The translations under genes were made by a program, and so were the position numbers. DNA of 64,000 nt from an uncultured Aquimarina sp. (GTDB taxonomy: Bacteria > Bacteroidota > Bacteroidia > Flavobacteriales > Flavobacteriaceae), in contig CANLRN010000007.1 in the NCBI GenBank assembly GCA_947493495.1, positions 43,046 to 107,045 on the forward strand. The letters are read 5' to 3'. This document shows, piece after piece, positions 37,737 to 45,101 of this stretch. Within the stretch, counting starts at the first letter, position 1; the number at the start of each line of letters is the position of its first letter. The notes under the pieces are model-generated. The model was not told the origin of the DNA and made no database searches. It saw nothing but the letters and a program-made list of their open reading frames with translations.

Positions 37737-37787
37737 ACCCTCTGAGAAATCACAAGGTTTATTGTTGTTGAGCTAGTAGTAATTCTT
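37737..37787 (+). repeat. Dispersed repeat with hairpin, copy 2
   Basis: Aligns with 33978-34029: ACCCTCTGAGAAATCACAAGG, then GTTTATTGTTGTTGAGCTAG, then TAGTAATTCTT. The stem has mismatches here, so this copy is decaying. It lies 72 bases before fabG. Confidence 0.6.
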
Positions 37788-37858
37788 ATATTTGAATTCG
37801 AAAAAAAAATCGAGCATATTTTCGTTTAGAACAATATGCATAAAATATATCAAAGTAA

Positions 37859-38605
37859 ATGAATCTCTTACAAGGTAAAACTGCTATTATTACAGGCGCT
37901 ACACGTGGTATTGGAAAAGGAATAGCACAAGTTTTTGCAAAACAAGGTTGCAATGTTGCATTTACATACAGTGCATCAGTAGAAGCGGCTTCAGCATTAG
38001 AAAAAGAATTAAATGATATTGGGATCAAGGCAAAAGCATATCAAAGTAATGCAGCGAGTTATGAACAAGCACAAGAACTCATTAAAGATGTACTAGAAAC
38101 CTTTGGAGGCATAGATGTTTTAGTTAATAATGCAGGAATTACAAAAGATAATCTGCTTATGAGAATGGGCGAAGAAGATTTTGATACAGTAATAGAAGTA
38201 AACCTTAAAAGTGTTTTTAATATGACTAAGGCTGTACAACGAACCATGCTAAAACAACGCAAAGGCAGCATTATTAATATGAGCTCTGTTGTTGGGGTTA
38301 AAGGAAATGCAGGTCAAGCTAATTATGCAGCTTCTAAAGCTGGTATTATAGGTTTTTCTAAATCTGTGGCCTTAGAACTAGGATCAAGAAATATACGAAG
38401 TAATGTTATCGCTCCTGGTTTTATAGAAACAGAAATGACAGGTAAATTAGATGAAAAAGTAGTAGACCAATGGCGAAACGCAATTCCGTTAAAACGTGGT
38501 GGATCTCCAGAAGATATTGCTAATGCTTGCTTATTCCTAGCAAGTGATCTTAGTGCTTATATTACGGGTCAAGTGCTTCCTGTAGATGGAGGAATGTTAA
38601 CCTAA
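37859..38605 (+). CDS. fabG: 3-oxoacyl-[acyl-carrier-protein] reductase FabG
   Basis: Short-chain dehydrogenase of 248 residues, the usual length. The NADPH site is ITGATRGIGKGIAQ, followed by NNAGITKDN, the catalytic serine in NMSSVVG, and Tyr/Lys in ANYAASKAGIIGFSKS. The C-terminus ITGQVLPVDGGM is typical of FabG. It reduces 3-oxoacyl-ACP in fatty acid elongation. Many SDR enzymes look alike, but the motif set fits FabG well. It stands apart from the fabZ fusion and is flanked by a dispersed repeat upstream. Confidence 0.92.
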   Translation: MNLLQGKTAIITGATRGIGKGIAQVFAKQGCNVAFTYSASVEAASALEKELNDIGIKAKAYQSNAASYEQAQELIKDVLETFGGIDVLVNNAGITKDNLLMRMGEEDFDTVIEVNLKSVFNMTKAVQRTMLKQRKGSIINMSSVVGVKGNAGQANYAASKAGIIGFSKSVALELGSRNIRSNVIAPGFIETEMTGKLDEKVVDQWRNAIPLKRGGSPEDIANACLFLASDLSAYITGQVLPVDGGMLT

Positions 38606-38730
38606 CCAAATAGAGAAATTATTTTTTTGTATCATTTTATAAATACTTTATTATTTTTTAATATAAAAGTCATTACATTTTAGACTTAGAATGTTATACT
38701 TCTAAAAATTATATGTCGTAATATACAATA

Positions 38731-40761
38731 ATGCCAACACAAGATATAGTACTCATAGTAGCTTCAGCGATTATTGCATTATTGATTGCATTATTTCAGT
38801 ATATATATAAAGTAAAGAATAGAACTAAAAAGAATGGAATTTTTGCATTTTTACGTTTTCTAACAGTTTTTACGCTCTTATTACTTTTAATAAACCCTAC
38901 TTTTAGAAAAAAAAATTACTATACAGAGAAGCCTAAGTTAGTAGTTGCTGTAGATAATTCTTCATCCATAAAACATCTTAGTCAAAGCCAAGCCGTTACA
39001 GGGTTTGTAAATCAATTGACAACTTCTAAAGAATTAAATGATCGGTTTGATATTGTATATTACTCTTTTGCAGATAAATTATCAGATTCTCTAAGTGTTA
39101 CTTTTGATCAGAAACAAACAAATATTGCTAATGTTCTAGAAAGCCTAGATCAAGTATATAAAAACTCCAATGCGCCAACGATTCTTATCACAGATGGTAA
39201 TCAAACTTATGGAAAAGATTATAGCTATAGGAGTATCAGATATAAACAACAAATTTTTCCAGTTATTGTTGGTGATACAGCTAAGGTAATTGACACTAAA
39301 ATTGAGCAATTAAACGTGAATAGATACGCATATCTAAAAAATAAATTTCCAGTAGAAGTAATACTAACCTATTCAGGTTCTACTGATATTACAACAAAAT
39401 TTCTTATCAAGTCTAATGGCAATACTGTTTTTTCTAAACCTGTCACTTTTTCTGAAGATAATAACTCTACAATACTAAATGTTACGTTACCAGCTAATAC
39501 TGTAGGAGTGGTGAGATACACTTCACATCTAGTCCCTATAGAAAATGAAAAAAATAGTATAAATAACAAGAAAGATTTTGCAGTAGAAGTCATCGATCAG
39601 AAAACAAACGTACTGCTGATTAGTGATATTACTCATCCTGATCTTGGCGCAATCAAAAAGAGTATAGAAAGCAATGAGAGAAGGAGTGTAACCATACAAA
39701 AGCCATCTGCAGTTAATGATATAGATTCCTATCAACTCATCATAATGTATCAACCCAACTCGAGATATAGTGGAGTTTATGAAAAACTAAAAAAATCAAG
39801 AAAAAACTACTTCACCATTACAGGATCCAAAACCGATTGGATGTTTCTCAATAAGATTCAGAATAATTATACTCAAGAAATACATCAGCAAACAGAATAT
39901 TATCTTCCCAGATTTAATATAAATTATAACACGTTCTTATTTGATGATATTGGTTTTAATGCATATCCGCCACTTATAGGTGCATTCGGAGAGATTAATA
40001 TTACGGCTTCTAATGATATATTATTATATAGAAATATTAATGATATTGTTACAGATGCTCCATTGCTAGCAACCATAGAGAAAGAAGGAATTAGAGAAGG
40101 CGTTTTGTTTGGAGAAGGAATTTGGAGGTGGAGAGCCCAGAATTATTTAGATGCTAAGAGTTTTGAAAACTTTGATGAGTTTTTCGGTAAAATTGTACAA
40201 TATCTCTCATCTAAGAAACAAAAAAGTAGGTTAAATACAATTGCAGAATCTTTTTACTACGGGAATGCTAGCATCAAGATTAAAGCAGAATACTTTACAA
40301 AAAATTATGAATTTGATAGGAGAGGGAATTTACAAATTTCAGTAAAAAATGCAGATACAGAAGCATCACAAAATATACCGATGCTCTTAAAAAATAATTC
40401 GTATGAAGCAGATTTAAGTAGTCTACCTTCAGGGAACTACGAATATACAGTTTCTGTGATAGGAGAAAATATATCAAAATCTGGTGCTTTTTCGATATTA
40501 GATTATGATGTAGAACAACAATTACTTAGTGCTGATGTAACAAAATTGCAAAAAGTAGCGACTAATACGAATGGAAAAACATATTTTGTAAACCAAAATA
40601 GTCGTATAGTAGATGATTTGATTAAAGATCAAAGGTATCAACCAATCCAAAAGAGCAAGGAAAAAGTTGTATCTTTAATTGACTGGAAATATCTTTTGGC
40701 AATCATTATCATTCTATTAACAATAGAATGGTTTATGAGAAAATATAATGGGCTTATTTAA
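38731..40761 (+). CDS. VWA-domain membrane protein
   Basis: Protein of 676 residues with two membrane segments at the N-terminus (about 5-25 and 37-57) and one at the C-terminus (about 652-670). A von Willebrand A-like domain begins at about residue 70: KLVVAVDNSSSIKHLSQ has the MIDAS DxSxS pattern, and PTILITDGNQTYG resembles the second metal segment. The middle part looks like beta-sandwich repeats (VILTYSG and LPANTVGVVRY). This architecture resembles BatA/BatB-like or uncharacterised VWA proteins of Bacteroidota. The function is not known. It precedes the SPFH gene by 23 bases, likely in the same transcript. Confidence 0.8.
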   Translation: MPTQDIVLIVASAIIALLIALFQYIYKVKNRTKKNGIFAFLRFLTVFTLLLLLINPTFRKKNYYTEKPKLVVAVDNSSSIKHLSQSQAVTGFVNQLTTSKELNDRFDIVYYSFADKLSDSLSVTFDQKQTNIANVLESLDQVYKNSNAPTILITDGNQTYGKDYSYRSIRYKQQIFPVIVGDTAKVIDTKIEQLNVNRYAYLKNKFPVEVILTYSGSTDITTKFLIKSNGNTVFSKPVTFSEDNNSTILNVTLPANTVGVVRYTSHLVPIENEKNSINNKKDFAVEVIDQKTNVLLISDITHPDLGAIKKSIESNERRSVTIQKPSAVNDIDSYQLIIMYQPNSRYSGVYEKLKKSRKNYFTITGSKTDWMFLNKIQNNYTQEIHQQTEYYLPRFNINYNTFLFDDIGFNAYPPLIGAFGEINITASNDILLYRNINDIVTDAPLLATIEKEGIREGVLFGEGIWRWRAQNYLDAKSFENFDEFFGKIVQYLSSKKQKSRLNTIAESFYYGNASIKIKAEYFTKNYEFDRRGNLQISVKNADTEASQNIPMLLKNNSYEADLSSLPSGNYEYTVSVIGENISKSGAFSILDYDVEQQLLSADVTKLQKVATNTNGKTYFVNQNSRIVDDLIKDQRYQPIQKSKEKVVSLIDWKYLLAIIIILLTIEWFMRKYNGLI

Positions 40762-40784
40762 AATTTAAAAACTAAATACATATC

Positions 40785-41600
40785 ATGGAAAAATTACCTA
40801 AAATAGGATTACCTATTCTTATTGCTATTGTACTAGCAATTGTTTTTATTTCTAAATCAACAGAAACTATTAATTCTGGAGAAGCAGGAGTTTTATATAA
40901 AACATTTGGAGGCGGAGTTGTAACAGATCAGCCACCACTTGGAGAAGGGTTTCATATAGTAGCGCCTTGGAATAAAGTCATTGTATATGAAGTAAGACAG
41001 CAAGAAGTTTTTGAAAAAATGCAAGTTCTTTCTTCTAATGGATTAGAAATAAAATTAGATGCCTCTGCATGGTTTCAACCAGATTACTCTAAGTTGGGAT
41101 TATTGCATCAACAAAAAGGAGAGAATTATGTGCAACGAGTTTTGTTACCTACCATTAGATCTGCTGCGCGGAGTGTAGTAGGTAGATATACACCAGAACA
41201 ATTATACTCAAGTAAAAGAGATGCAATACAGAAAGAAATTTTTGAAGAAACAAAAAAGATTGTAGGCAACCAATATATCCAATTAAATGAAGTGCTAGTA
41301 CGTGATGTTACATTGCCTCCCACAATTAAAGAAGCTATCGAACGTAAGCTAAAACAAGAACAAGAAGCCTTGGAGTATGAGTTTAGACTAGAAAAAGCTA
41401 AGAAAGAAGCTGAAAGACAAAAAATTGACGCAGAAGGTAAAGCAATTGCTAATCAGATATTAAGTGCTTCGCTAACAGATAAAATACTCAAAGAAAAAGG
41501 AATCGAAGCTACGCTAGAGTTGTCTAAATCACCTAATGCAAAGGTAGTGGTTGTCGGTTCAGGAAAAGATGGTATGCCACTAATTCTTGGTAATCAGTAA
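40785..41600 (+). CDS. SPFH domain / prohibitin family protein
   Basis: Membrane-anchored SPFH protein of 271 residues. One N-terminal membrane segment (about 8-24) is followed by the SPFH domain (about 27-200: VLYKTFGGGVVTDQPPLGEG, VRQQEVFEKMQVLSSNGLEI, RSAARSVVGRYTPEQLYSS). A charged coiled-coil follows (about 190-220: KQEQEALEYEFRLEKAKKEA). It resembles bacterial prohibitin homologues that form membrane scaffolds and often restrain FtsH-type proteases; the partner is unknown. It is preceded by the VWA gene and followed by a 432-base repeat-rich gap. Confidence 0.88.
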   Translation: MEKLPKIGLPILIAIVLAIVFISKSTETINSGEAGVLYKTFGGGVVTDQPPLGEGFHIVAPWNKVIVYEVRQQEVFEKMQVLSSNGLEIKLDASAWFQPDYSKLGLLHQQKGENYVQRVLLPTIRSAARSVVGRYTPEQLYSSKRDAIQKEIFEETKKIVGNQYIQLNEVLVRDVTLPPTIKEAIERKLKQEQEALEYEFRLEKAKKEAERQKIDAEGKAIANQILSASLTDKILKEKGIEATLELSKSPNAKVVVVGSGKDGMPLILGNQ

Positions 41601-41607
41601 TTGTATT

Positions 41608-41694
41608 TACTGGTCTAAGGAATACTAAAAATTATGCACTTTAGTGCATTTCGCTTTCGTCTCTATAAGTTGTTGAGTGTATATAAGTTTTTAG
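41608..41694 (+). repeat. Degenerate dispersed repeat, copy 2
   Basis: Aligns with 19881-19951. It begins TACTGGTCTAAGGAATAC and ends TTGTTGAGTGTATATAAG plus TTTTTAG, with an additional internal segment. Confidence 0.5.
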
Positions 41695-41775
41695 TCATTA
41701 GCTTTTAGTTTTTTGACAATCACTAATGGCTAACTGCTAAAAGCTGATATCCGTGTAACTGACTTTAGTTAGATT

Positions 41776-41948
41776 TAACCTGAATTATGGCATTGGAAAA
41801 TCTATTACAGCTTCCAACCACTGCAAAATATAGCGTTTTACTATGTTTTTGTATACCCATAGCGATGCTATGCTAAAACTTATAAAACATCATATTTTAT
41901 GGCGGTTGAAACCTTCATAATGATGTTCCAATGCATAATTCAGATTTA
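41776..41948. repeat. Long imperfect palindrome 1
   Basis: The two halves (about 86 bases each) are imperfect reverse complements. The outer arms CTGAATTATG(G)CATTGGAA pair with TTCCAATGCATAATTCAG, inner AAAATAT and GTTTTA blocks also pair, and the tip is CATAGC GAT GCTATG at 41858-41872. Transcribed RNA would fold into one long stem. No coding sequence lies inside. Confidence 0.72.
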
Positions 41949-41972
41949 AAAAACATAGAATTTTAGTATACA

Positions 41973-42013
41973 AAAAAAGGATATGTAAATATAATGTTCA
42001 CATATCCTTTTTA
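41973..42013. terminator. Bidirectional terminator between convergent genes
   Basis: AAAAAGGATATGT (41974-41986) pairs with ACATATCCTTTTT (42000-42012), giving A-runs and T-runs on both sides. It is suited to stop both the SPFH (+) and HhH (-) transcripts. Confidence 0.8.
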
Positions 42014-42032
42014 TCAACTAGGAGTATAGTTA

Positions 42033-42554
42033 CTATTTGTTTTTTAGGGTATTAGCCTGATCTTTCCAGTTATCTCTTTCAATTCTTCCTGGGAAGAACT
42101 GTATCAGTTCTGTAACAGTATCAATATCTTCTTTGGTAAATTTACTTATTTGTTCAAAGGTATATATTCCGATACTATTTAATTTCTTTTCGATAAAAGG
42201 ACCAACACCACTAATCAGTTTTAAATCATCTTTCTGCGATGCATCAGCAACACCAAAACTATCAAAATTCAATTTAGGTTTGTCAGTTTCTGTAGCTACT
42301 TTTTCGATTTTTGGAGGTGGTGTAGCCTCTACAGGTATTGTAGCCACTGGTTTAGGAGTACTAAAAGTAGTATTCGCTTTTTTATAATCAGCATTTACCT
42401 TTTTTAATTTCTCCTTTTCATTTATACATTCGTCTAATGCTGCTTTATATTTATTTTTTAGTGCCCATCTTGATAACAGCCATCCTAATAAAAATGCGAG
42501 GAATAACAATAGTAGTAAGCACCACCAATTTGCTTCGTTTAAAAAATCTAACAT
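42033..42554 (-). CDS. Membrane-anchored helix-hairpin-helix protein
   Basis: Protein of 173 residues with one N-terminal membrane segment (about 10-30, WWCLLLLLFLAFLLGWLLS). A lysine-rich helical and Pro/Thr-rich linker (about 35-95) leads to a C-terminal helix-hairpin-helix module (DDLKLISGVGPFIEKKLNSI, then GIYTFEQISKFTKEDIDTV). This HhH_5-type module also occurs at the ends of some respiratory-complex proteins and in ribosomal L21-like fusions. DNA binding is not proven. It lies 16 bases downstream of the OmpA gene, so both are probably one transcript. The function is unknown. Confidence 0.75.
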   Translation of the reverse strand: MLDFLNEANWWCLLLLLFLAFLLGWLLSRWALKNKYKAALDECINEKEKLKKVNADYKKANTTFSTPKPVATIPVEATPPPKIEKVATETDKPKLNFDSFGVADASQKDDLKLISGVGPFIEKKLNSIGIYTFEQISKFTKEDIDTVTELIQFFPGRIERDNWKDQANTLKNK

Positions 42555-42570
42555 AGTTATGGTTATTTAT

Positions 42571-43482
42571 TTAATTTACAATGATTTCTATTCTTCTGTT
42601 CTTTGCTCTATTTTCTTTGGTGTCATTGGGTACAGCAGGCGCTGATTCTCCCTTAGAAAGTGCTTTGAGTTTTTCTGCAGTAATTCCTTTAGAAACTAGA
42701 TAATTACGAACATTATTGGCTCTCATCAATCCAAAAATTTGATTCTGTTGATTGGTTCCAATATTATCTGTATGTCCAGTAATAGTAACTTTTTTACCTG
42801 GATATTTGTTTAAATAGTTTTTAAGTTCTAAAGCGTAATTAGCTAATGTAGCATCTGGTTTAAATTCTTTTGCACCAAAATTAGAATACAAGGTCTTATT
42901 TGCGATTCCTTCTTCAATTTCGACCAGTCTGGATGCATCTATTTCATGAAAATTAAGGAGTATTCCACCATTATAAATACCATCAGTATTATATGCGTAA
43001 TCATATAATTTGGCTTTGGGTACAATGCGATCTCCATTTACACCAGCATTCATCAAAACATTTTTGATATACTTAGCTCTCGATAGGCCAAGACTATCAC
43101 CAGTATCTCTTTCTGCAGATGTTTCATAGCCAGATACAATAATTTCTTGATCTTGATTTTTGCCAAGATAATCGGCTACTTTATCAGCAAAATTATTTAT
43201 ACCAGAGGGGATATATACATCTCCATTGGTATTGTTTATCCTTAGGTTTTCGGGATACCTAAAAACATCAGTATCTAATTTGTCTTTTGCAAATAAGCCG
43301 TGTGCTAACGCAATGCTATCTTCGTATGCTTTTTTAGCGATAGCTTCCGCTTCGGGATCAATTTTTTCTTCTGTAACAATGGCATTATCACTACCACCTA
43401 AACACCATTCGCAGCTGTAGTACCACCACATTGCTAATAATGCAAACAGAAAAAAAAGTAAGAACGAAATAAAACTTTTCAT
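42571..43482 (-). CDS. OmpA family protein with two tandem OmpA-like domains
   Basis: Envelope protein of 303 residues. An N-terminal membrane anchor (about 3-22, ending WWYYSCEWC) precedes a degenerate OmpA-like domain (about 75-160: NQDQEIIVSGYETSAERDTG, LSRAKYIKNVLMNAGV). A canonical OmpA C-terminal domain follows (about 205-303: YPGKKVTITGHTDNIGTNQQ, MRANNVRNYLVSKGI, ENRAKNRRIEIIV), which in the family binds peptidoglycan. The first domain lacks the TDxxG pattern, so its binding is doubtful. It is divergent from the histidine operon and is followed by the HhH protein gene. Confidence 0.85.
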   Translation of the reverse strand: MKSFISFLLFFLFALLAMWWYYSCEWCLGGSDNAIVTEEKIDPEAEAIAKKAYEDSIALAHGLFAKDKLDTDVFRYPENLRINNTNGDVYIPSGINNFADKVADYLGKNQDQEIIVSGYETSAERDTGDSLGLSRAKYIKNVLMNAGVNGDRIVPKAKLYDYAYNTDGIYNGGILLNFHEIDASRLVEIEEGIANKTLYSNFGAKEFKPDATLANYALELKNYLNKYPGKKVTITGHTDNIGTNQQNQIFGLMRANNVRNYLVSKGITAEKLKALSKGESAPAVPNDTKENRAKNRRIEIIVN

Positions 43483-43646
43483 ATGTTGTTGATTAGTATT
43501 AGTCTCTTAAAGTTATAAAAATGTTTTAATTAAATAACCACATTTCAATGATTTATATAAAAAAAGTGATGAATTACAAAAAATTAAGCTGAAATACATC
43601 ACTAAAAAAAATATTTTTTATACATTCGCAGCGTATTAAAAAAACA
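43483..43646. other. Divergent promoter region of the OmpA gene and the his operon
   Basis: 164 AT-rich bases between the OmpA start and the his leader peptide. TACATTCG at 43621-43628 is one base off the -7 consensus TAnnTTTG and sits 18 bases before the leader ATG. No clear -33 TTG was found. Confidence 0.4.
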
Positions 43647-43703
43647 ATGAAAACTATACTTTTACATCATCATCATTCTTACATTTTCGCTCAAGCGTGG
43701 TAA
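43647..43703 (+). CDS. hisL: Histidine operon leader peptide
   Basis: An 18-residue frame, MKTILLHHHHSYIFAQAW, with four consecutive His codons (CAT, 43665-43676). It lies upstream of a terminator hairpin and of hisG. In known his attenuators, ribosomes stalling at the His codons during histidine shortage prevent terminator formation. The short frame, the His run and the position make the call strong although it is below usual gene-size limits. Confidence 0.9.
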   Translation: MKTILLHHHHSYIFAQAW

Positions 43704-43747
43704 GTACATATGTGTAAAAGTTAATCATATATAAGAACCCGTTTGAG
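43690..43747 (+). promoter_or_regulatory. his antiterminator pairing
   Basis: CTCAAGCG (43690-43697, over the AQA codons of hisL) can pair with CGTTTGAG (43740-43747), which is also the left arm of the terminator. The two structures exclude each other. A ribosome stalled at the His codons would leave 43690-43697 free; one reaching the stop at 43701 would cover it. Confidence 0.7.
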
Positions 43748-43768
43748 TATTCAAGCGGGTTTTTTATT
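43736..43768 (+). terminator. his operon attenuator terminator
   Basis: AACCCGTTTGA (43736-43746) pairs with TCAAGCGGGTT (43751-43761, one G·U) around a GTAT loop and ends in a T-run. It lies 33 bases after the hisL stop and 46 before hisG. Confidence 0.88.
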
Positions 43769-43813
43769 TTTTATAAACTAACTTGAATTGACTAAACACA
43801 ATAACTAAGTACA

Positions 43814-44671
43814 ATGTCAAAAATTAAAATTGCTATTCAAAAAAGTGGAAGACTAAATCAAGATTCTGTTCAGATTCTTAAGGACTGTGGGATTTCTATA
43901 GATAATGGGAAAGATCAACTAAAAGCGGTGACCAGAAATTTTCCTATGGAGGTAATGTTTTTGCGTAATGGCGATATACCGCAATACCTTAGAGATGGAG
44001 TAGTAGATATTGCTATCATTGGAGAAAATGTATTGGTAGAAAAAGGAACTGATATAAAGATAGCAGAACGATTGAATTTTTCTAAGTGTAAAGTATCTCT
44101 AGCTGTACCCAAAGATTTTGAATATAATTCGATACAAGATCTAAATGGTAAAAGAATAGCTACATCATATCCCAATACAGTAAATGGCTACCTAAAAGAG
44201 AAAGGAATCACTGCAGAATTACATCAGATATCTGGTTCTGTAGAAATAGCTCCTAATATTGGATTAGCAGATGCTATATGTGATATCGTTTCTAGTGGCA
44301 GCACTTTATTTAAAAATAATCTAAAGGAGGTAGAAGTGATGCTTACCTCTGAAGCGGTATTAGCAGTTTCGCCCAAAATATCAGATCCCCATAAAAAATT
44401 ATTAGAAAAACTACAATTCAGAATCCAAGCTGTTCTAAAAGCCAGAGCTTCTAAATATGTATTGCTCAATGCTCCTAATGATAAAATAGACAATATTGTC
44501 AGTATACTACCAGGAATGCGTAGCCCTACAGTATTACCACTAGCAGAAAAAGGATGGAGTTCAATTCATACTGTGGTCGAGAAGAACAAGTTTTGGGATA
44601 TTCTAGATCAATTAAAAGCTGAAGGCGCTGAAGGTATTTTAGTGTGTCCAATCGAAAAAATGGTATTATAA
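43814..44671 (+). CDS. hisG: ATP phosphoribosyltransferase HisG (long form)
   Basis: First enzyme of histidine synthesis, 285 residues. The length and the C-terminal regulatory part (about 215-285, DNIVSILPGMRSPTVLPL and EGILVCPIEKMVL) mark the long, self-sufficient form that does not need HisZ and is normally inhibited by histidine. The catalytic part opens IKIAIQKSGRLNQDSVQILK, and the PRPP loop is DAICDIVSSGSTLFKNNL. It is the first enzyme gene after the attenuator. The GNAT gene follows after 10 bases. Confidence 0.96.
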   Translation: MSKIKIAIQKSGRLNQDSVQILKDCGISIDNGKDQLKAVTRNFPMEVMFLRNGDIPQYLRDGVVDIAIIGENVLVEKGTDIKIAERLNFSKCKVSLAVPKDFEYNSIQDLNGKRIATSYPNTVNGYLKEKGITAELHQISGSVEIAPNIGLADAICDIVSSGSTLFKNNLKEVEVMLTSEAVLAVSPKISDPHKKLLEKLQFRIQAVLKARASKYVLLNAPNDKIDNIVSILPGMRSPTVLPLAEKGWSSIHTVVEKNKFWDILDQLKAEGAEGILVCPIEKMVL

Positions 44672-44681
44672 GAAAGGTGTT

Positions 44682-45101
44682 ATGTTTACAATACAATTGA
44701 TACCCGAAGAAAAATTAGACTGTATTTTACCAGTTTTGCAACGGTTAAATTCAAAAATACCAGTAGAAGTTCTCAAAATGCGTTTAGTAGATATGATTAA
44801 CTCTGGTTACGAATGTGTAGGAGTGTATGACCAAGATACTTTAATAGGGATTTCGGGAATGTGGTTTTTGACAAAGTATTATGTTGGGAAACATGTAGAA
44901 CCCGACAACGTTTATATCCTACCCGAATATCAGGGAAAGGGAATTGGTAAACTTTTGATATGTTGGATTTTTGATTATGCAAGATCAAAAGAATGTGTTG
45001 CTTCAGAATTGAATTGCTACCTTGAGAATACAGAAGGACAGAAGTTTTGGGAAAATCAAGGGTACGAACGTATTGCGTATCATTATACAAAGAAACTATG
45101 A
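44682..45101 (+). CDS. GNAT family N-acetyltransferase within the his operon
   Basis: Acetyltransferase of 139 residues. The acetyl-CoA site is LPEYQGKGIGKLLICWIFDYA (R/Q-x-x-G-x-G/A pattern, here QGKGIGK) near residue 88, followed by LNCYLENTEGQKFWENQGYE, the usual GNAT C-terminus. The substrate is unknown. It lies between hisG and hisD, 10 bases from hisG, and its TGA overlaps the hisD ATG (ATGA), so it is translationally coupled to histidine genes. A role linked to histidine metabolism is possible but not shown. Confidence 0.85.
   Translation: MFTIQLIPEEKLDCILPVLQRLNSKIPVEVLKMRLVDMINSGYECVGVYDQDTLIGISGMWFLTKYYVGKHVEPDNVYILPEYQGKGIGKLLICWIFDYARSKECVASELNCYLENTEGQKFWENQGYERIAYHYTKKL

Larger units (their letters stand above)
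41601..42032. other. 432-base repeat-rich convergent gap
   Basis: Holds, in order, a degenerate dispersed repeat (41608-41694), a short stem AGCTTTTAG/CTAAAAGCT (41700-41745), a long imperfect palindrome (41776-41948) and a bidirectional terminator (41973-42013). No open frame of note. Confidence 0.75.

Noticed and set aside
37786..38028. Minus-strand frame of 80 codons at the fabG start
   Set aside because: Overlaps fabG antisense and the intergenic repeat; no support.
45047..45097. Upstream start for hisD inside the GNAT gene
   Set aside because: The family N-terminus and the ATGA overlap both favour 45098.
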